DNA of 64,000 nt, from the NCBI GenBank assembly GCA_963730225.1, contig CAVSQX010000004.1, positions 62,001 to 126,000 on the forward strand. The letters are read 5' to 3'. The position numbers and the translations under genes are program-made. Positions 8,801 to 16,967 of the stretch are shown here, piece by piece (the first letter of the stretch is position 1; every line of letters starts with the position of its first letter). Source of the stretch: CAVSQX01 sp963730225 (lineage in GTDB: Bacteria; Planctomycetota; Phycisphaerae; Tepidisphaerales; Tepidisphaeraceae). The notes under the pieces are model-generated. The model saw nothing but the letters and a program-made list of their open reading frames with translations. It searched no databases and was not told the DNA's origin.

Positions 8801-11226
8801 GCACCACCACGATGGAAGTCAGCGGCAACAACTCGTGGTCCGGCGGCACCATCATCGCCAATGGCACGCTCCAATTGGGATCGAACACCGGACTTCCCGC
8901 CGCCAGCGTTCTGACCTTCGGCTCCACCGCCAACCTCGCCGGCAACGGCACCACCACCGGCACGCTTGACATGAACGGCTACACCGCCAGCGCGTCCAGC
9001 CTGTCGGTCGTCGCCGGCACCGCGGCAACGTCGAACGTCATCGGCAACAGCAGCACCTCGCCGTCCGTTCTGACTTTCGCCGGAACCGGCGCATCCAGCG
9101 TGTACCCCGGTCTGATCGTGGACAAGCTCGGCACAGGGACCAGCACGGTGGGGTTGAACGTCACCAGCGGCAACCTCACGCTCCAGGCCGCCAACACCTA
9201 CTCCGGCGACACCGTCATCACCGGCGGCGTGCTGCAACTGGGCATCGCCGGCGCAATCCAGAACAGCACGGCCAACGTGCAGGTTGATAATGGCCTGGTC
9301 TTTGACAGCGGAATCACCACCTTCACCGCCGGCGGTCTGGCCGGCACGAACCTGGTGCAATTGAACGACGCGTCCAATCTTGCCGTCACCTTCCAGGTCG
9401 GAAACAACGGCCACAACACCACCTTCAGCGGCACGCTCGCCGGCGGCGGCAGCCTGGTGAAGATCGGCACCGGCTCGCTCACCTTGAGCGGAAACAGCAA
9501 CAGCTACTCCGGCGGCACGACCATTTCCGCCGGCACTCTGGTCGCTGCCAACACCAGCGGCTCGGCGACCGCCGGTGGAAACGTCACGATGAACGGCGGC
9601 ACGCTGGCCAGCGGTCTGGTCGGCAGCGTCAGCGGCAACGTCCTGGCCGGAACCGGTCCGCACACGATCGCTCCCGGCGGCGTCGGCACGATCGGCTCGC
9701 TGTCCATCGGCGGCCTGACCAGCAGCGGCACCGTGACCAATCTCACCACGCTGAATTTCGACCTGGGCCCCGGACCGGCCACCAATATCGGCGGCAATCA
9801 GATCATCACCAACGGCGACCTGCTCACGCTCGGCGGCGGAACCATCAGCGTCGCCACGGGCACGGCGATGAGCTTCGGCCTCAACGCCACCAACCCCGGC
9901 GATTATCGACTTATTGGCGGAAGCATCGGTTCGATCACCAATCCAAATTCCGTTTTTGCTCTACCGAGTGTCGGAGGCACTGGATATTCGCTGAGCACAT
10001 CGATCGATCCGGGATTCATCGATCTCGTGGTCATCAGCACCGGCCCCGCGTCGCTCACCTGGGACGACGCCGGCGGAACCGGCGATGGTATCCATTGGGA
10101 CACCGCCAACCAGAACTGGAACAACGGCTCCGCCCCGGCGCTGTACAGCGACGGCGCTTTGGTCACCTTCAACGACGCCAACAACTTCGGCAACGGCGTT
10201 GGACAGAATTCCACCGCCTACAACGTGACGCTCAACGCCATGGTGCAGCCCGGCTCGGTGACGGTGAACAACAGCAGCGGCAACTACACCATCTCCGGCA
10301 CCGGCGCGATCAACGGCTCCACCGGCCTGACCAAGACCGGAACCTCTTCGCTCACCTTGGCCACCGCCAACGGCTACACCGGCCCAACCGCCATCAATCA
10401 GGGCACGCTGAGCCTCACGCCCAGCGGATCTATCGCCTCTTCGCCGATCACGATCGGCACCAGCGGCGTCGGTGCTACCGCCGGTGCGCTGAGCCTTGCG
10501 GCCGGCAGCAGCGGATTCCTGGTCCGCAACCTGGCTTCGCTGAACATCGTCAATGGCTCGGCCACCGTGGCAACCGCCGCGACGACGGCGACACGCAGCG
10601 TCGTGGTGACCTCCGCCCTGACGATCTCCGCCAATGGCAAGCTCGATCTGAGCAACAACGACATGGTTGTGCACAACGGCAGCCAGTCGGGAATCACCTC
10701 GCTGATCGCCAGCGGTTACCACGGCGGCCCGTGGAACGGCGCCTCCGGCATCACCTCCTCGACCGCCGCGGCCGGCTCCAACACCGCACTGGGCGTGGAG
10801 TTGAACAGCAACGGAAGCGGTGGAACGCTGATCGGCACTTTCGACGGCCAAACCGTCACCAGCACCGATGTGCTGGTGAAGTACACCTACTTCGGCGATG
10901 CCAACCTGGACGGCGTGGTGAACGGCTCGGACTACACGCTGATCGACAACGGCTTCAACAACAACCTCACCGGTTGGCACAACGGCGATTTCAATTACGA
11001 TGGCATCGTGAACGGCGACGACTACACGCTGATCGACAACGCCTTCAACACCCAGGGCGCGAGCCTGGCCGGTCTGGATGCGGCCCCGTCGGAGATGGTG
11101 GCGATCAACACGTCGCAGATCGACGGCGGATCCTCCGGCGGCACGGCCGTTCCCGAGCCGACGAGCCTGGGCCTGCTGGCGATCGGAGCCGTGGGATTGC
11201 TCGGCCGCCGGCGACGGCGTCATTGA
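5311..11226 (+). CDS. Giant beta-strand-repeat surface protein 1, fragment C with dockerin-like and PEP-CTERM tail
   Basis: This is the C-terminal part of giant protein 1; sense starts at about 5335. It has dozens of autotransporter-associated beta-strand repeats and two further supermodules starting near 7069 (LIWND) and 10051 (LTWDD). Around 10870-11065 are two EF-hand-like segments (GDANLDGVVNGSDYTLID and GDFNYDGIVNGDDYTLID) that resemble type I dockerin repeats. The end is a PEP-CTERM tail: VPEP, a hydrophobic stretch, then RRRRR. In the known family this tail is processed by an exosortase and retained at or released from the cell envelope. The stop overlaps the start of the next gene as TGATG, which suggests translational coupling. 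From 10040 on, the DNA is nearly identical to the end of giant gene 3. Confidence 0.88.
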   Translation: MCPPTAPCRLNNGVTTTGTITLTGSATVSGGTAGTNTVLMQGQITDGGAGNTLTLMSGTFTLDNTTANADSYGPTNGGSVATILQQYSTATGQIATVIVDNVNSISPGGLQFNGGLLEMNGLNLSFANLSTSSTLAATINDSGPSSASTTSTLTIGDASGQTYGGILANGTGKLALIKVGSGNETFTGVNTYTGTTQVQAGTLEIGAGGSLASTSITVYGPNVPASESAATLQVDPANSPLAAGTLASGTNLTAYGNVNFNNATQTIATLNGTDTGGQINLNNNNVLTISGGGSFSGNIGGSGTLIVSGSTFTALGSVNPVGLTVNSGATFNLGTGSSGPTISNVNLTVNGTANLNNGASANNSINNLNGTTSAAKVDLKGTNLTINNGGSYAGAIADSVGGGSVSLNNGTEVLSGTSTYTGATSVNGGILAVNGALSASSAVTVNNGILAGTGTVGAVTLSGGGTINPGSAGPVTIGTLTLTNLNMNSGGILGFDLGASTNDLIKTTTATFGSGNAGQIELNVTGASLATTYTVLTASGTNNLAAGTVPTLATTAYDRDTFAIDQPKLASGIIQIDVTIGATQSLIWNDSLSTLSPDGRTWQNHANNPSSTSDQNWESTGPAANYYYDGDNVTFNDNNNSGGNSNAYNVNINGTVLPGSVTVNTANAYTISSGTIAGSTGLTVSGGGALHLSSTGTYTGATAVQNGTLQLDGGNSLPTGANVILGDGGTNSGILDINGNAVTLATLTTSGTGSGNIVGTSGGGATVTYAGGVTANVFGGTIRDGLPTGGSGQLSLLVSSGTLVLSGSNSYSGQTTINTGTTLQIGNGAATGNLTGNTNITDNGSMVFDVATPGTVTINGSINGTGSITQTGTGTTVLTQNNNYNTTTINAGTLQVGNGSSSGTLGTATSTITDNGMLTFDNTSQITLTNILNGTGGLTQMGAAGTLTIMGVNTYSGPTIVAAGSTLQIGNGTSATPQPGNATLATGASAITVNGALVLEFNATPATGWNNTITGAGPITLMDNGANNFSVKLDGNNTGYTGALTATTVGAFGTRVQIDNVISIPGGGSITINPSSGLFIDPGTAGGVYTGSLTIGGAGWINDPAGGTYGAIRDSGDIAGFSGPITLTANTEIVTSATTTAVAVFSGNIIESSPNSGFVLTKAGTTTMEVSGNNSWSGGTIIANGTLQLGSNTGLPAASVLTFGSTANLAGNGTTTGTLDMNGYTASASSLSVVAGTAATSNVIGNSSTSPSVLTFAGTGASSVYPGLIVDKLGTGTSTVGLNVTSGNLTLQAANTYSGDTVITGGVLQLGIAGAIQNSTANVQVDNGLVFDSGITTFTAGGLAGTNLVQLNDASNLAVTFQVGNNGHNTTFSGTLAGGGSLVKIGTGSLTLSGNSNSYSGGTTISAGTLVAANTSGSATAGGNVTMNGGTLASGLVGSVSGNVLAGTGPHTIAPGGVGTIGSLSIGGLTSSGTVTNLTTLNFDLGPGPATNIGGNQIITNGDLLTLGGGTISVATGTAMSFGLNATNPGDYRLIGGSIGSITNPNSVFALPSVGGTGYSLSTSIDPGFIDLVVISTGPASLTWDDAGGTGDGIHWDTANQNWNNGSAPALYSDGALVTFNDANNFGNGVGQNSTAYNVTLNAMVQPGSVTVNNSSGNYTISGTGAINGSTGLTKTGTSSLTLATANGYTGPTAINQGTLSLTPSGSIASSPITIGTSGVGATAGALSLAAGSSGFLVRNLASLNIVNGSATVATAATTATRSVVVTSALTISANGKLDLSNNDMVVHNGSQSGITSLIASGYHGGPWNGASGITSSTAAAGSNTALGVELNSNGSGGTLIGTFDGQTVTSTDVLVKYTYFGDANLDGVVNGSDYTLIDNGFNNNLTGWHNGDFNYDGIVNGDDYTLIDNAFNTQGASLAGLDAAPSEMVAINTSQIDGGSSGGTAVPEPTSLGLLAIGAVGLLGRRRRRH
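10040..11219 (+). repeat. 1180-bp inverted duplicate, copy 1
   Basis: This stretch matches the reverse complement of 25416-26595 over 1180 bases without gaps. I found one mismatch (G at 10142 against C in the other copy) by comparing the six-frame translations and spot-checking the DNA; I did not align every base. It encodes the last supermodule, the dockerin-like doublet and the PEP-CTERM tail. Outside the left boundary the two proteins are only moderately similar, and outside the right boundary they are unrelated, so both edges are sharp. Confidence 0.9.
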
Positions 11227-11975
11227 TGCTGAGCAGGATTTGTATCTCGCTTTTTCTCTGCCTGGCGGCGGCAGCATGGGCAACCGCCGCCGAGCACTTG
11301 GTTGCGCCGGGGTCCGACGGCAAACTCGTATACACCCCGTGGGATTCGCAGGGCGATACCATCCCCGATTTCTCCAACTGCGGCTACGAAGGCGGCGGTG
11401 TCAAGATTCCGGATGTGCCGGTCAAGCTCACCGTGCAGAGCGGCGGCGGTAGCGACGACACGACGCGCCTTCAGAAAGCGATCGACCAATTATCGAAAAT
11501 GCCGCTCGATTCGCAGGGTTTTCGCGGCGCCCTCCTGTTCGCGCGCGGCGAGTATCGCATCGCCGGTACTTTGAACGTGCGCGCCGACGGCGTCGTGCTC
11601 CGCGGCGAGGGAAGCAGTGAATCCGGCACGGTGCTGATCGCCACCGGCACGGCGGTGCGATCGCTCATCGAGCTGCACGGCCAATCCCGACCGGATGTCG
11701 ACGGCGGGCAATCTCGCCAGATTCTCGATTCGTACGTTCCGCTGGGTGCGCATTCGATTCAAGGTTGCCGACGCTTCAGGGCTGCATGTCGGCGATACGG
11801 TGATCGTCCGCCGGGTGGGCAACGCGGCGTGGATCCATTTCATGAAGATGGATCAGCTGATGCAGAAGGAGAACACAAAACAGTGGCCGCCGTTCAACAT
11901 CGATCACGATCGCGTTGTGACGGCGGTGGACGCAGACGAGATCACCGTGGACGCCCCGGTGGTGTGTGCCATTGA
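11226..11975 (+). CDS. Secreted right-handed beta-helix (pectate-lyase-like) protein, N-terminal fragment
   Basis: The start at 11226 shares its A with the TGA stop of giant gene 1 (TGATG). The protein begins with a clear signal peptide (MLSRICISLFLCLAAAAWATA). It then has a conserved segment with GGGSDDTTRLQKAID and GALLFARGEYRI, typical of the pectate-lyase-3/glycosyl-hydrolase-28 superfamily N-terminus (DDT..LQ.AID...GGTV..P.G.Y). The sense frame ends near 11757: removal of the A at 11757 joins Ala-His-Ser to Phe-Lys-Val-Ala-Asp. The rest up to 11975 is out of frame. The substrate cannot be told from sequence. Co-transcription with giant protein 1 suggests a job at the same cell surface or biofilm, which is inference. 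Confidence 0.75.
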   Translation: MLSRICISLFLCLAAAAWATAAEHLVAPGSDGKLVYTPWDSQGDTIPDFSNCGYEGGGVKIPDVPVKLTVQSGGGSDDTTRLQKAIDQLSKMPLDSQGFRGALLFARGEYRIAGTLNVRADGVVLRGEGSSESGTVLIATGTAVRSLIELHGQSRPDVDGGQSRQILDSYVPLGAHSIQGCRRFRAACRRYGDRPPGGQRGVDPFHEDGSADAEGEHKTVAAVQHRSRSRCDGGGRRRDHRGRPGGVCH

Positions 11976-13098
11976 CGAAAAATGGGGTGGAGGTTCGGTT
12001 ATCAAATACAACGATTCCGGACGCATCGAGCACGTCGCCGTGGAGAACCTGCGGGCGGTTTCCCAATTCAATCCAGCGGTGAAATCGAAAGAAGGATCCA
12101 GGACCGAATACGACGCCGATGAACAACACGCCAGCGACGCCATCACCTTTGAGGATTGCAAAAACGGCTGGGCTCGTGACATCGTCACGCTGCACTTTTG
12201 GCACAGTGCCGAGCAGATGTTGCACAACGCCAAGTGGATCACGGTGCAGGACTGCAAGGCCCTGGAGCCGGTGTCGATCATCACCGGGGGCCGGCGGTAT
12301 CCGTTCAATACCGAAGGGCAACTGACGCTGGTGCTGCGCTGCTACAGCCGGGATCAGCGGCACGCCTTCGTGAACAACGGCTCGCATTCACCGGGCCCGT
12401 GCGCGTTTGTGGATTGCCAGAGCGAAGAGGATCACGCCGACAGCGGTCCGCATCAGCGTTGGTCGACCGGGACGCTGTGGGACAACGTGCAGGGTGTGAT
12501 GCACTCGCAGGACCGCCAGGACATGGGCAGCGGCCACGGCTGGGCCGGGGCCAACGATGTCTATTGGAACTGCTCGGGCTTCATCACGATTCAGCAGCCG
12601 CCGACGGCGCAGAATTTCGCGATCGGATTCGTCGGCGACAAGCAGCCGCCGGCATTTCCGCAGCTGCATCATCCGGACGGCTATTACGAGAGTTTCAACC
12701 GGCACGTGGAGCCCAGGAGCCTGTATTTTGCTCAGCTGAAAGAGCGGCTGGGCGAACAAGCCGTGCGGAATGTGCAGACCGGAGACGAGCGCGAGGATGG
12801 TGTCGACGTCAATTGCACAAAAAATTGCAGCGGTTCGCCCAACAAACGGCGAACCGCTGCTGCGGAGGTCAATCGAGCCTACTTGCCAAGGCGACGGCGT
12901 CGCCGACCGAGCAGCGCCACGGCTCCGGCGCCGAGCAATCCGAGGCTGGCCGGCTCGGGAACGCCTGAGGACGAGCCGCCAGCGACTTGCGATGTGTTGA
13001 TCGCAATCATTTCCGCGGCTCGACTGAGTTCGCCGAAGCCTGGCACCGCGGCAATCGGCGCTCCTTGCGTGTTGAAGGCGTTGTCGATCAGCGTGTAG
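11695..13098 (+). CDS. Secreted beta-helix (pectate-lyase-like) protein, C-terminal fragment
   Basis: Sense begins at about 11758 (FKVADASGLHVGDTVIVRR) and continues the protein that starts at 11226. It carries beta-helix turns with N/D/C-rich rungs (ENLRAV, FEDCKNGWARDIVTLHFWHSAE, FVNNGSHSPGPCAFVDCQSE, HQRWSTGTLWDN), the layout of polysaccharide lyases and hydrolases of this fold. The two fragments together give a protein of about 530 residues up to the GEQAVRNVQTGDER region. The final 70 or so codons (12880-13098) are antisense to the PEP-CTERM end of giant gene 2 and read as Arg/Pro-rich nonsense, so the true end is probably near 12830. No stop codon exists in any plus frame between about 12780 and 12880, so one may have been lost by an indel. 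Confidence 0.7.
   Translation: MSTAGNLARFSIRTFRWVRIRFKVADASGLHVGDTVIVRRVGNAAWIHFMKMDQLMQKENTKQWPPFNIDHDRVVTAVDADEITVDAPVVCAIDEKWGGGSVIKYNDSGRIEHVAVENLRAVSQFNPAVKSKEGSRTEYDADEQHASDAITFEDCKNGWARDIVTLHFWHSAEQMLHNAKWITVQDCKALEPVSIITGGRRYPFNTEGQLTLVLRCYSRDQRHAFVNNGSHSPGPCAFVDCQSEEDHADSGPHQRWSTGTLWDNVQGVMHSQDRQDMGSGHGWAGANDVYWNCSGFITIQQPPTAQNFAIGFVGDKQPPAFPQLHHPDGYYESFNRHVEPRSLYFAQLKERLGEQAVRNVQTGDEREDGVDVNCTKNCSGSPNKRRTAAAEVNRAYLPRRRRRRPSSATAPAPSNPRLAGSGTPEDEPPATCDVLIAIISAARLSSPKPGTAAIGAPCVLKALSISV
12827..12860 (-). terminator. Intrinsic terminator of giant gene 2 (possibly bidirectional)
   Basis: There is a perfect 13-bp stem (GCAGCGGTTCGCC at 12827-12839 against 12848-12860) with an 8-nt loop. 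On the minus strand it follows the stop of giant gene 2 by about 18 nt and is followed by AATTTTTTG, a T tract, as expected for a Rho-independent terminator. On the plus strand there is no T tract, although the stem also falls where the convergent beta-helix gene should end. Confidence 0.75.
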
Positions 13099-16000
13099 TC
13101 GTCGCCGTTCACGATGCCATCGTAATTGAAATCGCCGTTGTGCCAGCCGGTGAGGTTGTTATTGAAGCCGTTGTCGATGAGCGTGTAGTCCGAGCCGTTC
13201 ACCACGCCGTCGAGGTTGGCGTCGCCAAAGTAAGTGTACTTCACCAGCACATCGGTGCTGGTGACGCCTTGGCCTTCGAAGGTGCTGAGCAACGCTGTAC
13301 TGCCGTTGCTGTTCAGTTCCACGCCGACGGCCGTGTTGTGCGTGCCCGCGGCAGTCGAGGACGTGATTCCGGTCGTGCCGTTCCACGGTCCGCCGTTGTA
13401 TCCCTTGGCGATGTTCGATGTGATCGAAGCCAGATTGCCGTTGTTCACGATCATCGAGTTGTTGGTCACGTCCAACAGCCCGCCGGAAGCGATGGAGAGG
13501 CTCGGCAACACCAGCGGACCGCCCAACGTGGGCTGAAGCTGCGCCGCGCCGGTGTTGATCGTCAAACCGCCCTGGCCCAATGCGGTGGGAGTAGCGACGA
13601 TCAGAAGCCCGCCGCCGACGGTCGTTCCACCGCTGTAGTTGTTGTGATTGCCGCCGTTGTCGGCGACGGTGAGCGTTCCATTGCCGGTTTTCACCAGACC
13701 GGTGGTTCCGCCGTTGATTTCGCCCACGTTTTCCAGCGTGCCGCTCTGGAAGTTCGTCGTGATCGGGCCGTTGCCGCTGTTGACGCCGCTGCCGCCGCCG
13801 ATCGAGTTGTTGTTCATGTTCAGCGTGCCGCCGGCGAGGTTCAAGGTTGAGTCGGTGGTCCCCGCTGTGCTGTTGTTGGTGATGCTGCCCTGTACGTCAG
13901 CTACCCCGCCGTTGAGGGTGAGCGTTGCGGTGGCGGTGGCGGAGGCCACGGAAAATGCATTCGTATTGGTGAAGTCGCCCAGCACGATGTTGTTGGAGGT
14001 GAAGACGCCGGTGGCGGCGCTGTTGGCGGTGGGCCCGCCGATGGCGATCGAGGCGGTGGGACCGGTCGTGCTGCTGCCGCCGGTGTCGGCGGCCATCATC
14101 ACCGATCCGGCGCTGAAGGTGCCGGTGTCGAACGTGATGGATGCCGCCGGGCCGCCGGCGAGGTTGGCGGTTTCGTCGGCCATGGTAATCGTGCCGGCCT
14201 GAACGTTGACATTGAAGCCCGCCAGGTTCATCGCGGCGGGGGTGGATGTCTGCGTTCCGTTCGTGCTGGCCAGGGCCATGTTGATCGTCGGTGTGCCGGT
14301 CAATATTAGAGTTGCCGACGACGGCGCGCCGGCGGCGAATTGGATGATTCCCGCGCCTCGTCCGGTGCCGAGGTTGATCGTGCTGGCGCTGATGGTGTTC
14401 GTGCCGGAACCCAGTGTCAAAATCGACGCCGCAGCGGGCGTCGCGGTGTTGGTGGTGGAAAGATTGATCGTGCCGGTGTTGATCGTATTGACCGGGGCCA
14501 TGCCGCCGACGGTAGTGTTGGCCAGATTCAATGTGCCGACCGCCGGTGTGGCGTCGCCGATGTTGATGGTGCCGTTGTTGATGGCCACGTTGTTGAGCGC
14601 GGAAAAGTCGGCGATGTCGGTGCCGTTGGTTGCGCCAACGGTGACGGTGCCGTTGACCGCCAGCGACCCGCCACCGGTCGCCGCCAACGTGGTATAGACG
14701 GTCTGGGCAAGACCGACGGTAAAAGCGCCGTTGTCGGTCAGTGTCACGCCCGCGGGGATCACGATGGTGTTTGGCGTCGGGCTTGCGGTAAGGCTGCTGC
14801 TGGTGCTGGAAATACTCGCGACGGATGTTGTAGTGATGCTGCCGTCGAGCATCAGCGTGCCGACGGGCGTGGTGGCGGTCGCACTTCCGGGTGTTCCGAT
14901 GACGACGCCACCGCCACCCGAGCCCAACGTGTTTGGATTGGTCGCGCCCTGCACCACGGTACCGTTGTAAACCTGAATCGCGCCGCCGAAGCCGCTGTTG
15001 GCGCCGGTCAGAGTCAACGTACCGCCGCCGAGTTGACGGAAAGCGCCCGAACCGCTGAGTGTGTTGGCGATCATCGGGTTGTCGGCACGGTCGTAGATCA
15101 GAGTGCCGCTGTCCGAGATGGACGTGGCGGAGTTGAGGCTGCCGGTGTTCAGCCCTGCGTCGACTTGCAGTGTTGCCCCGGAGTTGATCGTCGTGGAGCC
15201 GGAGTAGCCGTTGGTTCCGGTGAGGACCAGCGTTCCGCTGGCCAGCGTGAGATTTGCACTGCCCGCGCCGTTGCCGTCGACGATCGAACCGGCGTACGTG
15301 CCGCTGCCGGCGACGGTGAGCGTGCCGGTTTCGGTGATCACGGCGGATGCGGTTGCGCCGCTGAGTGCGCCGATGTTTTCATCGGAGCCGAACGTCACCG
15401 AGCCGTTGTTCGCCAAGCTCGGATTGTTGGAGACGGAGCTGCCGGATTGCACCGAAAGCGACGCCCCGCTGGCGACGGCCAGAGCCGTGCTGGCGAGCGT
15501 GCCGCCGGATTGCACCGTCAGCGAGCCGCCGTTGATGTTGACGGTGGGAGTGCTGAGATTTCCGCCGGAAATTACGTTGGCGACAGCGAGACTGGCGATG
15601 TTCATCGTCGTGCCGCCGACCGATCCGGCTTCGGTGAATGTGCCGCTGATGTTGAGCGTGGTGGAGTTCAGCGAGCCGCCGGAATCAACCGTCGCCGAAG
15701 CGCCGCCGGCCAGGGTGAATGTTCCACCCGCGACCGATCCGCCGTTGCCAATCACCAGCGAGCCGGCCGTAACAGTGGTGTTTCCGCCGTAGGTGTTGGT
15801 GTTGTTGAGCGTCACGGTGCCGGTACCGTCGCTGCTGTTGACGGTCAGGCCCGTCGCTCCGCTGATACCGCCGCCATTGAGCGTATAGTTGGTCGAACTG
15901 CCATTGGTGAACAGCACCGACCCTGGCTGCACCGTCGAAGTAAGATCGACGGTGTAATTGGGCGGCGTGTCGGTATTATGGGTGCTATCGAACGTGACGT

Positions 16001-16967
16001 TATCGCCGTTGTAGAATTCGTTCGACAGCCCGCCGGTGCCGGAATCGGTGCGAAGCCAGTTCGCGTCGGCCTGGTTGGCTTCCCAGTCGGTGCTCTTGGA
16101 GCCGTCGGTCCAAACGAGGTTGGCGGCCGCGCCGCTGACCACCAGTTGAATCAGCGAGGGAGTTTTCTGGATGCTTCCCACCGTGCGGGTCGAGCTGCCG
16201 CCCCCGCCGGCGATGGTGACGTTGCCGCTCACTGTGTTGCTGTTGAGAATCAATCCGGAAGACGAAAGCAGCGTGTAAGTTCCGCCGGGAAGCGTATCGG
16301 AAATCGTAGCGTTCACCGTCAGCGGCCCGTTGAGCGTCGCGCTTCCGCTGAGCAGCAGTTGATCAATGGCCGAAGCAGAGTTGGCCAGGAAATTCAGGCT
16401 TCCACCACCGCTTCCAATGGTCAAGCTGGAAGCGTTCAACGTGCCGGTGTTCCCGCTGGCAACCGTCGGGCCCGGCGTGAGCGAGCCGCCCTGGTCAACT
16501 AGCAGCGTTCCGGCGGTTCCCGCGGCGGCAAGCGTGCCGTCATCCGTTACTGCCGTCGGGGAATTGATGTTGGCAATGGTCAGCGATGCGCCGCCGCTGA
16601 TGCTCGTGTTACCCGTGTACGTGTGGGAGGTGGCGGAAGTCAGATTCACCGACCCGCCGGTGACGCTCAGCCCAATTTGGCTGGAGCCGTCCTTGAGAAC
16701 ACCGGCGTAGGAACCGCTTCCGCCGGTAACCGTGAGAGTCGCGGGCGAGCCGATGCCATTGTTCGTGATCGCCCCGCCGCTGCCACTCAGGCCGGCCACA
16801 CTTTGACTGAATCCATCCAGATCCAGCGTGCCACCGTTGACGACCAGCGCTGCACCGGTGCCCATGGAAGCCGCCCCGTCGGCAATCACCGTTCCGCCGC
16901 TGCCGATGGTAGTCGGGCCGGTATAGCTATTGGTGCCCATCAGCGTGAGGATCTGCGCCAGTGCCAA
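12879..16967 (-). CDS. Giant beta-strand-repeat surface protein 2, C-terminal fragment with dockerin-like and PEP-CTERM tail
   Basis: This is the larger part of giant protein 2 (about 1885 residues with the N-terminal fragment). It contains autotransporter-associated beta-strand repeats with TYTGNT and NSYTGPTTIG motifs, a supermodule starting near 16130 (NLVWTDGSKSTDWE...GDNVTFDSTHN), and a second part with repeated N-T-I-N-(I/L)-G strands. The end has the two EF-hand-like segments GDANLDGVVNGSDYT and GDFNYDGIVNGDDYT, then VPEPASLGLLGAGAVALLGRRRRR, a PEP-CTERM tail. Its tail is clearly homologous to those of giant proteins 1 and 3 but less similar at DNA level. Sense joins the upstream fragment near 16956, where one base must be removed (Thr-Gly to Gln-Ile-Leu-Thr). 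It is the last gene of the pilin-like/giant protein unit and is followed by a terminator. Confidence 0.85.
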   Translation of the reverse strand: MALAQILTLMGTNSYTGPTTIGSGGTVIADGAASMGTGAALVVNGGTLDLDGFSQSVAGLSGSGGAITNNGIGSPATLTVTGGSGSYAGVLKDGSSQIGLSVTGGSVNLTSATSHTYTGNTSISGGASLTIANINSPTAVTDDGTLAAAGTAGTLLVDQGGSLTPGPTVASGNTGTLNASSLTIGSGGGSLNFLANSASAIDQLLLSGSATLNGPLTVNATISDTLPGGTYTLLSSSGLILNSNTVSGNVTIAGGGGSSTRTVGSIQKTPSLIQLVVSGAAANLVWTDGSKSTDWEANQADANWLRTDSGTGGLSNEFYNGDNVTFDSTHNTDTPPNYTVDLTSTVQPGSVLFTNGSSTNYTLNGGGISGATGLTVNSSDGTGTVTLNNTNTYGGNTTVTAGSLVIGNGGSVAGGTFTLAGGASATVDSGGSLNSTTLNISGTFTEAGSVGGTTMNIASLAVANVISGGNLSTPTVNINGGSLTVQSGGTLASTALAVASGASLSVQSGSSVSNNPSLANNGSVTFGSDENIGALSGATASAVITETGTLTVAGSGTYAGSIVDGNGAGSANLTLASGTLVLTGTNGYSGSTTINSGATLQVDAGLNTGSLNSATSISDSGTLIYDRADNPMIANTLSGSGAFRQLGGGTLTLTGANSGFGGAIQVYNGTVVQGATNPNTLGSGGGGVVIGTPGSATATTPVGTLMLDGSITTTSVASISSTSSSLTASPTPNTIVIPAGVTLTDNGAFTVGLAQTVYTTLAATGGGSLAVNGTVTVGATNGTDIADFSALNNVAINNGTINIGDATPAVGTLNLANTTVGGMAPVNTINTGTINLSTTNTATPAAASILTLGSGTNTISASTINLGTGRGAGIIQFAAGAPSSATLILTGTPTINMALASTNGTQTSTPAAMNLAGFNVNVQAGTITMADETANLAGGPAASITFDTGTFSAGSVMMAADTGGSSTTGPTASIAIGGPTANSAATGVFTSNNIVLGDFTNTNAFSVASATATATLTLNGGVADVQGSITNNSTAGTTDSTLNLAGGTLNMNNNSIGGGSGVNSGNGPITTNFQSGTLENVGEINGGTTGLVKTGNGTLTVADNGGNHNNYSGGTTVGGGLLIVATPTALGQGGLTINTGAAQLQPTLGGPLVLPSLSIASGGLLDVTNNSMIVNNGNLASITSNIAKGYNGGPWNGTTGITSSTAAGTHNTAVGVELNSNGSTALLSTFEGQGVTSTDVLVKYTYFGDANLDGVVNGSDYTLIDNGFNNNLTGWHNGDFNYDGIVNGDDYTLIDNAFNTQGAPIAAVPGFGELSRAAEMIAINTSQVAGGSSSGVPEPASLGLLGAGAVALLGRRRRRLGK

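Noticed and set aside
7141..9663. 840-codon minus-strand open frame antisense to giant gene 1
   Set aside because: It is a by-product of biased GC-rich codons (GGC, ACC, AAC) on the coding strand. Its product is Gly/Ala/Arg/Asp-rich without any domain. Similar long antisense frames occur in all three giant genes.
12198..12968. 256-codon plus frame overlapping the beta-helix gene
   Set aside because: It is the shadow of the real frame in this region, with an Arg/Gln-rich product and no domain.
14340..16502. 720-codon plus-strand open frame antisense to giant gene 2
   Set aside because: Same cause as above; the minus strand has a signal peptide, repeats and a sorting tail, while this frame has no start context or domain.
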